64,000 bases of DNA from contig NZ_OW370537.1 of assembly GCF_936270145.1 (NCBI RefSeq), positions 1,487,379-1,551,378 on the forward strand, given 5' to 3'. Origin of the DNA: Wolbachia endosymbiont of Oedothorax gibbosus (GTDB lineage Bacteria > Pseudomonadota > Alphaproteobacteria > Rickettsiales > Anaplasmataceae). The position numbers and the translations under genes were made by a program. The notes beneath the pieces were generated by a model. It was given only the letters and a program-made list of their open reading frames with translations. It did not search any database and was not told the origin of the DNA. This document shows positions 26,766 to 34,834 of this stretch, one piece after another; positions within the stretch are counted from its first letter, which is position 1; each line of letters starts with the position of its first letter.

Positions 26766-27575
26766 TCAATATAAAAGTTTCCACCACAACCATTCCTCTT
26801 TAAATTTTTTTAGATGTTCTTTTTTTTCGCACTCTAAAAGCAGCTCTTCCACGCTTTTGTTGTAGCTTTCAGTAGTGATTCTTCCCTGATGATGCATGAA
26901 CCTTAAGTAAATCAAATAAGTGTTAATTACATCTGTTTCACAATAATCTCGAATCTCTTGTATCTTGCCGCTATCGTATAAGCCCATAACTTGTGACCCA
27001 TCAACTCCAATCTTACCAGGAAGATTAAATGCTGCACAAACTTCGTTCATTTTTACTCTCGCAGAAGCTCCAAAATCAGAGAGGGATTCAAGCAAATCAC
27101 AATGCCAATCACTGCTATATCTCTGATTGTAACTATTCCACTTATCGCCAGCTTTATGAAAATATTCTGCTTGAATGCCATGGACCATAGCACGATACTT
27201 CAGCACTGGTATATCAAAAGTGCGTCCGTTAAACGAAACTAATCTTGGCTTTTTCTCTGATATGTAGTTAAAAAATCCTTTCACTAGCTCTTTTTCACTG
27301 GAATTTAGTGTGCCTCCAGATCTTATTTCTTGCAGTGTGAACACCTCATAACCACTCTGGTAGCTTATATTGCAAAGTAAAAAACTAATAACTACAATTT
27401 GGTGGAAAGGCTGACGCAAAAAAGAGTTTTGCCCGTTTGTTATTTCGAGATGATACTTTGTTAATGCATCCCTCTTCTCTTCTACACTACTATCGTCATC
27501 AATATCCAGCAAATTTTTGCAGGAATTTACATCTGGTATAGTTTCAATATCAAATACCAATAAAGAATTAAGCAT
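26766..27575 (-). CDS. Predicted 3'-5' exonuclease, PolB-like (DNA_pol_B_exo2)
   Basis: 269 residues of the DnaQ/RNase H-fold exonuclease superfamily. Exo I is LLVFDIETIPDV (Asp-x-Glu), Exo II is PRLVSFNGRTFDIPVLKYRA (Asp), and the Exo III region has IRDYCETDVINTYLIYLRF (Y..xD). These are the metal-binding acidic residues. It matches the family of stand-alone predicted PolB-type exonucleases (COG3298). The biological role is undefined, probably nucleic-acid repair or processing. Its start overlaps the end of era by 8 bp, so the two are co-transcribed and translationally coupled. Confidence 0.85.
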   Translation of the reverse strand: MLNSLLVFDIETIPDVNSCKNLLDIDDDSSVEEKRDALTKYHLEITNGQNSFLRQPFHQIVVISFLLCNISYQSGYEVFTLQEIRSGGTLNSSEKELVKGFFNYISEKKPRLVSFNGRTFDIPVLKYRAMVHGIQAEYFHKAGDKWNSYNQRYSSDWHCDLLESLSDFGASARVKMNEVCAAFNLPGKIGVDGSQVMGLYDSGKIQEIRDYCETDVINTYLIYLRFMHHQGRITTESYNKSVEELLLECEKKEHLKKFKEEWLWWKLLY

Positions 27576-28452
27576 TGCCTATATACTCCTCCGGACGGTC
27601 GATCCAAGGTCGCACTTTTACAAATAAAAAGAGGTGTACCTTGCACTCAAATAATTTTTCTAGTTCAGCACGCGCTTCGATATTAATTTTCTTAATATTA
27701 CTGCCATCTTTTCCTAGCACTATTTTTTTATGACTATCTTTCAACACAAATATTATCTGTTTTATGACTAAACTCTTATCTTTTTTTTCCTCAAATTGTT
27801 CAGTTATAACAGCTGTAGAATATGGCAATTCTTCACGCAAATTCAAGAATAACTTTTCTCTCGTAATTTCTGCTGATAAAAAATTTGTCGAGGAATCGGT
27901 TATTTGATCTTCTTCATAAAACCAAGGGCTCACAAGTGCAACTTCAGACAAGTAATTCATCAAATCAGAAAGTCCATCACTCTTTAATGCTGATATTATA
28001 AAAATTCTTTCAAACTTATAAAGCAAATCTAGATGTTCATATGCTATCTTCAGTTCAGGCTTCTTTACCAAATCAATCTTATTGATGACCAAAATGCATC
28101 TGCCTTTTGTACGTTGCAGCCGCGCGAATATGGTCTTGATTCTTTCTATATTTTTCAAATAATTGCTTGCATCGATAAGCAACAAAGTGATGTCACTATC
28201 CTTAACTGCCAACCATGCAGATTTGACTAAAGCTTTTTCAAGTTTTGTTTCTGCTGAGAAAATTCCCGGGGAATCAGTAAAGACAATTTGTGTGTTGTTG
28301 CATGTTGCAATACCCCTTATTTGCGTCCTTGTTGTTTGTACTTTAGGGGTAACAATTGCAATTTTCTTGCCTATGATGCTGTTAATTAATGTAGACTTCC
28401 CAGCATTTGGTAAGCCAGCTATCGTTACAAATAAGCACTTTTGTTCTTTCAC
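27568..28452 (-). CDS. era: GTPase Era
   Basis: 294 residues. The N-terminal Ras-like G domain has G1 GLPNAGKSTL, G3 DSPGI and G4 NKID; the T-x-Q-TTR switch reads KVQTTRTQIRG. The C-terminal KH domain contains KIVLGKDGSNIKKINIEARAELE and ends KVRPWIDRPEEY. Era binds the 3' end of 16S rRNA during 30S assembly. First gene of a two-gene unit with the exonuclease. Confidence 0.97.
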   Translation of the reverse strand: MKEQKCLFVTIAGLPNAGKSTLINSIIGKKIAIVTPKVQTTRTQIRGIATCNNTQIVFTDSPGIFSAETKLEKALVKSAWLAVKDSDITLLLIDASNYLKNIERIKTIFARLQRTKGRCILVINKIDLVKKPELKIAYEHLDLLYKFERIFIISALKSDGLSDLMNYLSEVALVSPWFYEEDQITDSSTNFLSAEITREKLFLNLREELPYSTAVITEQFEEKKDKSLVIKQIIFVLKDSHKKIVLGKDGSNIKKINIEARAELEKLFECKVHLFLFVKVRPWIDRPEEYIGNA

Positions 28453-28498
28453 AAAGGAAATTATAAAGAAAACTGGATGCGAGTGTCAAGCTACTTTC

Positions 28499-28642
28499 AT
28501 GACCCCAATCCCTACCATCCTCTTGATTTCTACTACCTTTTTCATTCTAGGCTGTGCTTTTATGGTAACTAATCTCGTTCAAACTATGATTAATGAGTCA
28601 CAAATAGACCAAAATAATAATAGACTTTGCGTAACCATATAA
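28499..28642 (+). CDS. Possible 47-residue single-pass membrane peptide
   Basis: ATG 28499 opens MTPIPTILLISTTFFILGCAFMVTNL followed by a polar tail (MINESQIDQNNNRLCVTI). One hydrophobic helix with a lipobox-like LGC could make it a small lipoprotein or membrane peptide. It starts within a palindromic-repeat fragment (CAAGCTACTTTCATG) and has no clear ribosome site. It may be a remnant of a larger gene. Weak call. Confidence 0.3.
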   Translation: MTPIPTILLISTTFFILGCAFMVTNLVQTMINESQIDQNNNRLCVTI

Positions 28643-28664
28643 CATTGGGAATAGAAACGAAAAA

Positions 28665-29104
28665 CTTCCTTGACAAACTCCACCAGCCCTCTTATCATGA
28701 AACTGAAGCTATATTATTTAACTTCCCAATCTGTGCAGATTAAAATGACAAGAAGACTTGTATTTGGCGTACTATTGTTTAATTTTTGCACTATGTGCAT
28801 ACTATGTCTTTATAAAAATTTTGGGTTTTTACCCACATAAGCTGAAAAGCGCTTATAAAGCGTTTAAGACATCACCCAACGTCAAATTTTAAAATAAAGA
28901 GTGGAATAACTAGCTACTCCGGGGATTCTTTGTCTTTTTTTTCTGCTGGTAAATTTCTTAAACATTTATAGCTTAAGTTAGTTGCGTTTAAAAGCAGCTA
29001 AATTGCAGTGTTTAAGACTTAAAGAACGCCGATACTGAAAATAGACAATGACTAGGGCTTCTTTTGCCTTTTTTTTCGTTTGGTAAATTTCTTAATGTTT
29101 ATGG
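28665..29104 (+). repeat. Dispersed non-coding repeat R1 (pair with 45963-46397)
   Basis: About 430 bp with no credible ORF. It aligns along its length with 45963-46397: shared landmarks are CTTATCATGAAA, TTTGCACTATGTGCA, TATGTCTTTATAAAA, ACATAAGCTGAAA and GTGAATAACTAGCTAC (here GTGGAATAACTAGCTAC). Two internal units each end in a 'gg(g)...ttcttttg(c/t)ctttttttt' tract followed by 'ggtaaatttctta'. Between units lies a hairpin, TTAGTTGC-gtttaaaa-GCAGCTAA. Confidence 0.8.
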
Positions 29105-29400
29105 CTAAAGTAACTTAGGTTCACCGACAATCGTCATCCCGCTACGTGTTAGCGGATGAGATACCGCGAATGAATCGCGGTATGACGGTTCGTGGCGGCA
29201 TAGCAATTCGTCATCCCGCAGCGGGATCTCTTGTTAGCGCCGCGGCGGTATGACGGTTAAGTAGGGTGTCATCCCAGTGCGTGACGCTAGAATCCCCAAA
29301 AAAGGATGATGTCATCCGAGTAGCTGACACTGGGATGACAGGAGAAGGTACTCGGATGACACCCTTTTGGATGGAAAGCTACTTGCATGACACCATTCTT
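29104..29400. repeat. Palindromic repeat cluster upstream of the peroxiredoxin gene
   Basis: Holds the composite 'cccgctacgtgttagcgg ... ataccgcgaatgaatcgcggtatgac' (29104-29187), a variant 'gtcatcccgcagcgggatctc' and 'gccgcggcggtatgac' (29210-29260), then 'gtcatcccagtgcgtgacgctagaatcc' and several half repeats to 29400. A short reverse ORF here is repeat-derived. Confidence 0.8.
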
Positions 29401-29527
29401 TTTCCTGCTTATCGGTAAAAAAGAAGAGCTATTTGAGGAAGTTTTTATAGGACTAAAATCAAAGAAAACTTGCATATAGGTTCATCAAGGTGTAAAATTG
29501 GACTTGTTTTAAAAGAATAGGTCAATT

Positions 29528-30127
29528 ATGAATCTTGTAACAAAATCTGCTATCGATTTTACTGCTTCAGCTGTTCTCTCTGGTGGAGAAATTGTTGATG
29601 ATTTCTGTCTGAGTAAGCACATAAAAAATAAGTATGCTGTCCTTTTTTTCTATCCACTTGATTTTACCTTTGTCTGTCCAACTGAGTTGATATCATTTAG
29701 TAATAAAATAGAGGATTTTTCAAAACGTGGTGTTGAAGTGATAGGAATAAGTGTAGATTCAAAATTTTCACATTATAAATGGCGAAACACTCCAGTTAAT
29801 GATGGTGGTATTGGAGAGATTAGCTACACTTTAGTGTCTGATATCAAAAAATCTATATCAAAAGACTATGGGGTCTTATATGATGACTCAATTGCGCTGA
29901 GAGCAACTTTCGTTATTGATGATAAATTTATTGTACGTCATCAATCGATAAATGATTTGCCTTTAGGGCGTAATATCGATGAATTCGTTAGAATCGTTGA
30001 TGCAATTAAACATAATGAAGAGTATGGTGAAGTATGTCCAGCAGGGTGGAAAAAAGGTAAGCCAGCAATGCAGGCAAGCGACGAAGGAGTAGCTGATTAT
30101 CTAAACTCATACAGTGAAGAATTATAA
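29528..30127 (+). CDS. Typical 2-Cys peroxiredoxin (AhpC/TSA family)
   Basis: 199 residues. The peroxidatic cysteine lies in FYPLDFTFVCPTELISFSN (about residue 50) and the resolving cysteine in GEVCPAGWKKGKPAM (about residue 170), the standard 2-Cys pair. KAIAxD-type motif appears as KKSISKDYGVL. It reduces hydrogen peroxide and organic peroxides in the cytoplasm, with electrons from thioredoxin. It overlaps trxB by 14 bp, an operon that couples peroxide removal to thioredoxin reduction. Confidence 0.95.
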   Translation: MNLVTKSAIDFTASAVLSGGEIVDDFCLSKHIKNKYAVLFFYPLDFTFVCPTELISFSNKIEDFSKRGVEVIGISVDSKFSHYKWRNTPVNDGGIGEISYTLVSDIKKSISKDYGVLYDDSIALRATFVIDDKFIVRHQSINDLPLGRNIDEFVRIVDAIKHNEEYGEVCPAGWKKGKPAMQASDEGVADYLNSYSEEL

Positions 30128-31052
30128 ATTTAGTACAAAAGTTCTTATTATTGGATCCGGGGCAGCGGGTTATGCTGCCGCTATATATGCAGCACGTGCA
30201 AACTTAGAGCCGATTGTAATAACGGGAATGCAGCCTGGTGGTCAGCTTACAATTACTACAGATGTTGAAAACTATCCTGGTTTTGTTTCAATACAGGGTC
30301 CAGAACTAATGGAGCAAATGAGGTTGCATGCAGAACAGGTTGGAGCAAAAATAATAGATGATGAGATAAAAAGCGTTGAACAACTTGAGGATTCTAATGA
30401 GTATAGGTTTAGATCTTCTGGTAATATCAATGACTACTATTCAGATGCAATTATAATTGCATCCGGTGCGCAAGCGAAGTGGCTTGGTTTGGAGAGTGAA
30501 AAGGAATTTCAAGGTTACGGAGTTTCAGCTTGTGCAACTTGTGATGGTGCATTTTTTAGAAATAAAGTTGTAGCTGTGGTAGGTGGTGGAAACACTGCTG
30601 TTGAAGAGGCGATATTTTTAACTCGATTTGCCAAAGAAGTGCTATTAATACACAGGCGTGATAAATTGAGAGCGGAAAAAGTAATGCAAGATAGGCTCTT
30701 TAAAAATGATAAAATAAAAGTAATGTGGAACCATACCGTAGAGCAGATTCTTGGAGAAGAAAATCCAAAAAGGGTTGCTGGTATTGCGATTGAATCAGCA
30801 GAAACCCAAGAATTAAAAGTGGATGGAGTGTTTATTGCAATTGGGCATGCACCAAATACGGGTATTTTTAAAGGCTTTGTTGAAATGGATGAGCAGGGTT
30901 ATATAATTACAAAACCTGGAACAACTTTAACTAGTAGGGCAGGAGTGTTTGCCGCTGGTGATGTTCAAGATAAGGTATATCGTCAGGCAGTAGTTGCAGC
31001 AGGAACAGGATGCATGGCTGCGCTTGATGCAGAGAAGTTTTTGGAGTCGTAG
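30114..31052 (+). CDS. trxB: Thioredoxin reductase
   Basis: 312 residues, FAD/NADPH pyridine nucleotide-disulphide oxidoreductase. FAD motif IGSGAAGYAAAIYAAR, ITGMQPGGQLTITTDVENYPGF, redox-active CATCDG, NADPH motif VVGGGNTAVEEAIFL with HRRDKLRA, and the terminal FAD motif GVFAAGDVQDKVYRQAVVAAGTG. The start is GTG at 30114, inside the peroxiredoxin gene and 14 bp before its end; MKNYKFSTKVLIIGSG is the natural N-terminus. Supplies reduced thioredoxin. Confidence 0.96.
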   Translation: MKNYKFSTKVLIIGSGAAGYAAAIYAARANLEPIVITGMQPGGQLTITTDVENYPGFVSIQGPELMEQMRLHAEQVGAKIIDDEIKSVEQLEDSNEYRFRSSGNINDYYSDAIIIASGAQAKWLGLESEKEFQGYGVSACATCDGAFFRNKVVAVVGGGNTAVEEAIFLTRFAKEVLLIHRRDKLRAEKVMQDRLFKNDKIKVMWNHTVEQILGEENPKRVAGIAIESAETQELKVDGVFIAIGHAPNTGIFKGFVEMDEQGYIITKPGTTLTSRAGVFAAGDVQDKVYRQAVVAAGTGCMAALDAEKFLES

Positions 31053-31070
31053 TTAATTCTAGGATTTTAT

Positions 31071-31171
31071 AGCTAAAGTGACTTAAGTTTACCGATAATT
31101 TTAAAAACAAAAATTCGTCATTCCGCTACTTGTTAGCGGAATCTATGCTGAGATACCGCGGCGGTATGACA
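31071..31171. repeat. Composite palindromic repeat
   Basis: 'agctaaagtgacttaagtttaccga' followed by 'gtcattccgctacttgttagcggaatctatgctgagataccgcggcggtatgac'. It matches 440-542 including the flanking 'agctaaagtgactta', which shows that the repeated unit is longer than the palindromes alone. Confidence 0.85.
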
Positions 31172-31259
31172 CCTTTCTTGGGTTAGCTATAGATAAATTG
31201 CTTGCAATTTTCCTTTTTTTTTACATAATTATGTTAGTAAATTATTAGGTAGGTTTAAT

Positions 31260-32888
31260 ATGCTTTATGGAAGGAATGGGATAAATACTGGATATAATCA
31301 GAAAACTCCAGAACCGCTCGATGAACCAACACAAAAGTTATTTAAAGCTATTGAGAATGAAAACCTAGAAGGTTTTAAGCAAGCTCTAAAAGAAGGTGCG
31401 GATGTTAATGCGTTTGATGGAGAAGGCATGACACCTTTGATGTCTATCGTTAATGCCTGTGCTACCAGCGGTGATGGACAGCCCACGTTAGAAAAAATGG
31501 CTAAATTGCTTATACAAAATAGCAGTATCGATATTAACGCTCAAAGTAGGGAATATGTTTATGAGGAAAGGCAAAAGAAAGATCGACATGGGCGTCTAGT
31601 ATATTTATCTCTCGGTCGAGAAGTAGTACAAATGCAATCAGGTTATTATGTATATTGTGATGATGATCAACCTGTAGATGGTGGGAATAGTATACACTTG
31701 AGTGAAATCTACGGTGGTGTGATGGAGTACGTTAAAACTTCTAAGATGAAGAAAGATACAGCCCTACATATTGCTTGCCAAGTTGGAGCTAGAGATATGG
31801 TAAAAATATTGCTCACGTACCCAAATGCAAGCACTAATGTCAGAAATTATAAATATGAAAGCCCTGAAAATTGTATTGAAAGAGGTTCCGGAGATGTAAT
31901 AAAATTGGAGTTTAAAAAAGCACAAAAAGCAAACGAGTTGTTAGGTGCTCTTGCTAGTAGAAAATTTTACCAAGCGAACATGCTATTGAATGAAGAGCTT
32001 AACCCTAATTGCTGGAAAAGAACCTACAATGAAGAAATAGAAACACCGCTTAGCTTAATTATCGAATCGTGTTTACGAGGAATAACACCAGGTAACGAAG
32101 AAGTATTGACAAAACTTTTAAAACATAAAGAGCTGGATTTTAGTCAAATAAAGCCAATACAAGCTATAGAGCGAAATCCATGGGTGAAGCGAATAATTGA
32201 ACAAGCTATCACAGAGCGATTAACCGCTACTATTAATAAAAAAGATTTAGATGATGTAAAAAAATTAGTAGAAGATAATGACTTCATGAGTCATGCAATT
32301 GTTACTGCTGCATTGAGGGGTGTTAATAATCCAATCGAATCTATTACAAATTATCTAAATGAAAAATTTCCTGCAAATACATTACAACCTTTGGCAAGTA
32401 CTAATATACCAGCAGGTTTTGAGGAGTTTGCACAAGAACTTGTAGATGAACTTGAAAAGACAAAAGCTCAACTTGCAGAAAAAGAGCAAGAGCTGGATAG
32501 TGCAAAGCAAGAGAAATTAAGTCAGCAAGCAAGGATTAGCGCTCTTACTAATCAAGTAGCTCGACTGACTGAAGAAAGAGATAGGTTTTTATCAGAAAAT
32601 AGACTGCTCCGTACTAAAAGTCTGAGTAATAAAAACGAAAAACCCTCACGAGCAATTTCTCCTGGTAAAAAACAAAGCAACTGCGCTTCTGCTTCTTTTG
32701 TGTTGTCTGGAGCGTTTGCTATTGGTGCATGTTTAACAATACCTAATTTGGAAATATGTATTCCACTTGCTGTAACTGCATTTGCCTTCTTTACAATTGG
32801 ATGCTACTGTTCATACAAAGCAAACACAGCACTTAGCGACGTTAAAAGCACTCAGGTATCCGTTCAGCGGAGTGGCAGAATAAGGTAG
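31260..32888 (+). CDS. Ankyrin-repeat protein with coiled coil and C-terminal membrane pair; 3' end replaced by IS66 repeat
   Basis: 542 residues. Ankyrin-type helices lie at about residues 35-65 (GFKQALKEGADVNAFDGEGMTPLM) and 165-200 (DTALHIACQVGARDMVKILL), with degenerate helical repeats to 370. A coiled coil (EKTKAQLAEKEQELDSAKQE, about 395-455) precedes two membrane segments (about 475-520: SFVLSGAFAIGACLTI and CIPLAVTAFAFFTIGCYCSY). This build is common among Wolbachia ankyrin proteins thought to act on host targets. From codon 533 (32856) the frame runs into the IS66 terminal repeat, so the last ten residues VSVQRSGRIR and the stop are IS-derived; the native C-terminus is lost. Confidence 0.83.
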   Translation: MLYGRNGINTGYNQKTPEPLDEPTQKLFKAIENENLEGFKQALKEGADVNAFDGEGMTPLMSIVNACATSGDGQPTLEKMAKLLIQNSSIDINAQSREYVYEERQKKDRHGRLVYLSLGREVVQMQSGYYVYCDDDQPVDGGNSIHLSEIYGGVMEYVKTSKMKKDTALHIACQVGARDMVKILLTYPNASTNVRNYKYESPENCIERGSGDVIKLEFKKAQKANELLGALASRKFYQANMLLNEELNPNCWKRTYNEEIETPLSLIIESCLRGITPGNEEVLTKLLKHKELDFSQIKPIQAIERNPWVKRIIEQAITERLTATINKKDLDDVKKLVEDNDFMSHAIVTAALRGVNNPIESITNYLNEKFPANTLQPLASTNIPAGFEEFAQELVDELEKTKAQLAEKEQELDSAKQEKLSQQARISALTNQVARLTEERDRFLSENRLLRTKSLSNKNEKPSRAISPGKKQSNCASASFVLSGAFAIGACLTIPNLEICIPLAVTAFAFFTIGCYCSYKANTALSDVKSTQVSVQRSGRIR

Positions 32889-33800
32889 ACAAGGTGATCT
32901 AAAAAGATAATCATAGAGCAAAAGTGAGGTAAACCTTTTAGAACTTTGCAAAAATTTACAGCAAAAAATAGAAAAGTTAGAAGCAAAAATAGAAAGGCTG
33001 GAAAGAGAGAATGAAAGTTTAAAAGCAGAAAGTAAAGCTTTGAAGATAGAGAACGCTGAATTAAAGGAAAGTAAACTCGAAAAATTCATCTCTACCAAGC
33101 TCTAGAGAGTTGTACAAAATAAAAAAGGACAAGCCAAAGAGCGACAGAAACGTCGGTGGTCAGGTTGGTCATAAAGGAAGTTTTCGCGCCAAAATGGATG
33201 CAGATGAGGTGATAAAAGTAAAGTTGTCATCTACTTGCGAATGCGGAGGGAAGATTGCAATATATGGGAAACCTTACATTCATCAAAAAGTTGATCTTCC
33301 GGAAATCAAGCCTTATGTAGTAATTAGAGCATGGCCGTTGCCGGAGATGTGGGAAAAGAAGAAGCAGTAAGTTACCAGAAGGTGTTACGTCAGATACCAA
33401 GGAATAATTGCAGCGTTCAGCGGATTTTACAAAAATTCAAAACGCGAAATAGCGAGTGTCGTAAATGATATCTTCAATTTGAACATAAGCGTCGGTAGCA
33501 TATCAAATCTTACTATTACCCACAAATAAAAACATAGTATTGTATTTACTCAAATAATTTAATTTTATTAACCTGAAAGCTTATTGGATTAAAATTATTA
33601 AACTAAGAGTTATAATTTTAGCAACTAAAAGCTGTAAATTGCACCATATAAACAGTTATTTCAAGCAAAAGTTATGCCATTAAGAGCTATGCAACAAACA
33701 TTTATATTTGTGGGTAATAGTAATACCAATCTCCACTAATAGATAGACAAATAGTAAAAACTACAAATAATTGAGGCTAGAAAGAATAAATATGTAGTTT

Positions 33801-34325
33801 ATGGCAGGAAAAAGTAAAGCAATAGGAGAAGAACTATATAATCAATGCAAGTTAGAATTAAAAAAATATGGAATAAGAGGAGAGATAGGAAGAAGGTTAC
33901 AAGCAATAATATCAGCAAAGGAGTATGGTATCTCAAAAGTTGCTAAAATATATAGAATTACGAGAACGACATTAATGAAATGGATTGCAAGATTTAAAGA
34001 AAAAGGTGTTATTGGGTTTGCAATACAGCCAGGGCGAGGACCTAAACCAAAACTGAACGAGGAGAAGAAGGAAAAAATAAGAGAGGTAATAGAAGAAGAT
34101 GGGGCAAATCTGACTGCTAAAAAATTGCAAGGTATAGTTGAAGGAATGTTAGCTATCAAAGTAAGTGAGTCAACGGCGAGAAGGCTTATGAAGAAGCTAG
34201 GATTTACATATATCACACCTCGTCCAGCACATTATAAACAAGACAAAAACAAACAAGAGGAGTTCAAAAAAAATCTCAATGAAATTGTGGAAAAGAACCG
34301 GAAAAAGGAGGTTTTTTTTCGATGA
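33801..34325 (+). CDS. IS630 transposase, N-terminal frame (orfA)
   Basis: 174 codons, identical in protein to the copy at 12847-13371: two helix-turn-helix regions, GRGPKPKLNEEKKEKI linker, ending at the T8 run. Complete and apparently functional together with orfB. Confidence 0.9.
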   Translation: MAGKSKAIGEELYNQCKLELKKYGIRGEIGRRLQAIISAKEYGISKVAKIYRITRTTLMKWIARFKEKGVIGFAIQPGRGPKPKLNEEKKEKIREVIEEDGANLTAKKLQGIVEGMLAIKVSESTARRLMKKLGFTYITPRPAHYKQDKNKQEEFKKNLNEIVEKNRKKEVFFR

Positions 34326-34812
34326 ATCGAGATTTGGAACGCACTCAAAAGTTGGACATGGATGGTTTAAAAAGGGCTCAAGAACACAAGTTAAAGTAAA
34401 AATCGGAAGAGAAAACTTCTATCTTTACAGCGCTGTAAATCCCAGGAATGGAGAGGATATTAGCCTACTTGCTCCACATGTAAACACAGATTGCATGAAC
34501 ATATTTTTGGAGCAGATGTCGAAAGATTTGGGGACTAGAGAAGCTTTTCTTATCATGGATTGCGCAAGTTGGCATAGGTCTAAAGGTTTAAAAACTCCTG
34601 AAAATATCACCATAATTTATTTGCCGCCGTACTCGCCTGAGCTCAATCCTGTGGAAAGATTTTGGCAACATTTAAAGGAAAATATAATAAAGAACAAGAT
34701 GTATGACTCTATTAAATTACTTGAAAATGCTGTATCTGAATTTATTCGAGATATTACGGAAAGTTCGATCAAAACCATTTGCTCTGTGAATTATTTGTCT
34801 AGTTATTTATGA
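34279..34812 (+). CDS. IS630 transposase, catalytic DDE frame (orfB)
   Basis: 177 codons, identical in protein to 12360-12893. DDE residues in FFFDESRFG, LIMDCASWH and SPELNPVERFW. It is in the +1 frame relative to orfA, joined across GGTTTTTTTTCGATGA at about 34310-34325. Confidence 0.9.
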   Translation: MKLWKRTGKRRFFFDESRFGTHSKVGHGWFKKGSRTQVKVKIGRENFYLYSAVNPRNGEDISLLAPHVNTDCMNIFLEQMSKDLGTREAFLIMDCASWHRSKGLKTPENITIIYLPPYSPELNPVERFWQHLKENIIKNKMYDSIKLLENAVSEFIRDITESSIKTICSVNYLSSYL

Positions 34813-34834
34813 GGGTTGGTATAAGATATCAAAT

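Larger units (their letters stand above)
33723..34821 (+). mobile_element. IS630-family element, copy 2
   Basis: 1099 bp from ATACCAATCTCC to GAGGGTTGGTA, with TA duplicated at 33721-33722 and 34822-34823. Same length and same encoded proteins as copy 1 (12351-13449, opposite orientation). Inserted in the last bases of the MITE. Confidence 0.92.
33509..34825. mobile_element. 216-bp MITE with IS50-like ends, interrupted by IS630
   Basis: Starts CTTACTATTACCCACAAAT (33509) and ends with its perfect inverse, completed at 34825 after excising the IS630 and one TA copy; net length about 216 bp. These 19-bp ends equal those of the adjacent IS4 element and resemble the IS50 outside end CTGACTCTTATACACAAGT. 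The interior (33528-33700) is AT-rich, has no ORF and shares nothing obvious with the IS4 interior. It is flanked by ATATCAAAT at 33500-33508 and 34826-34834. Confidence 0.85.
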
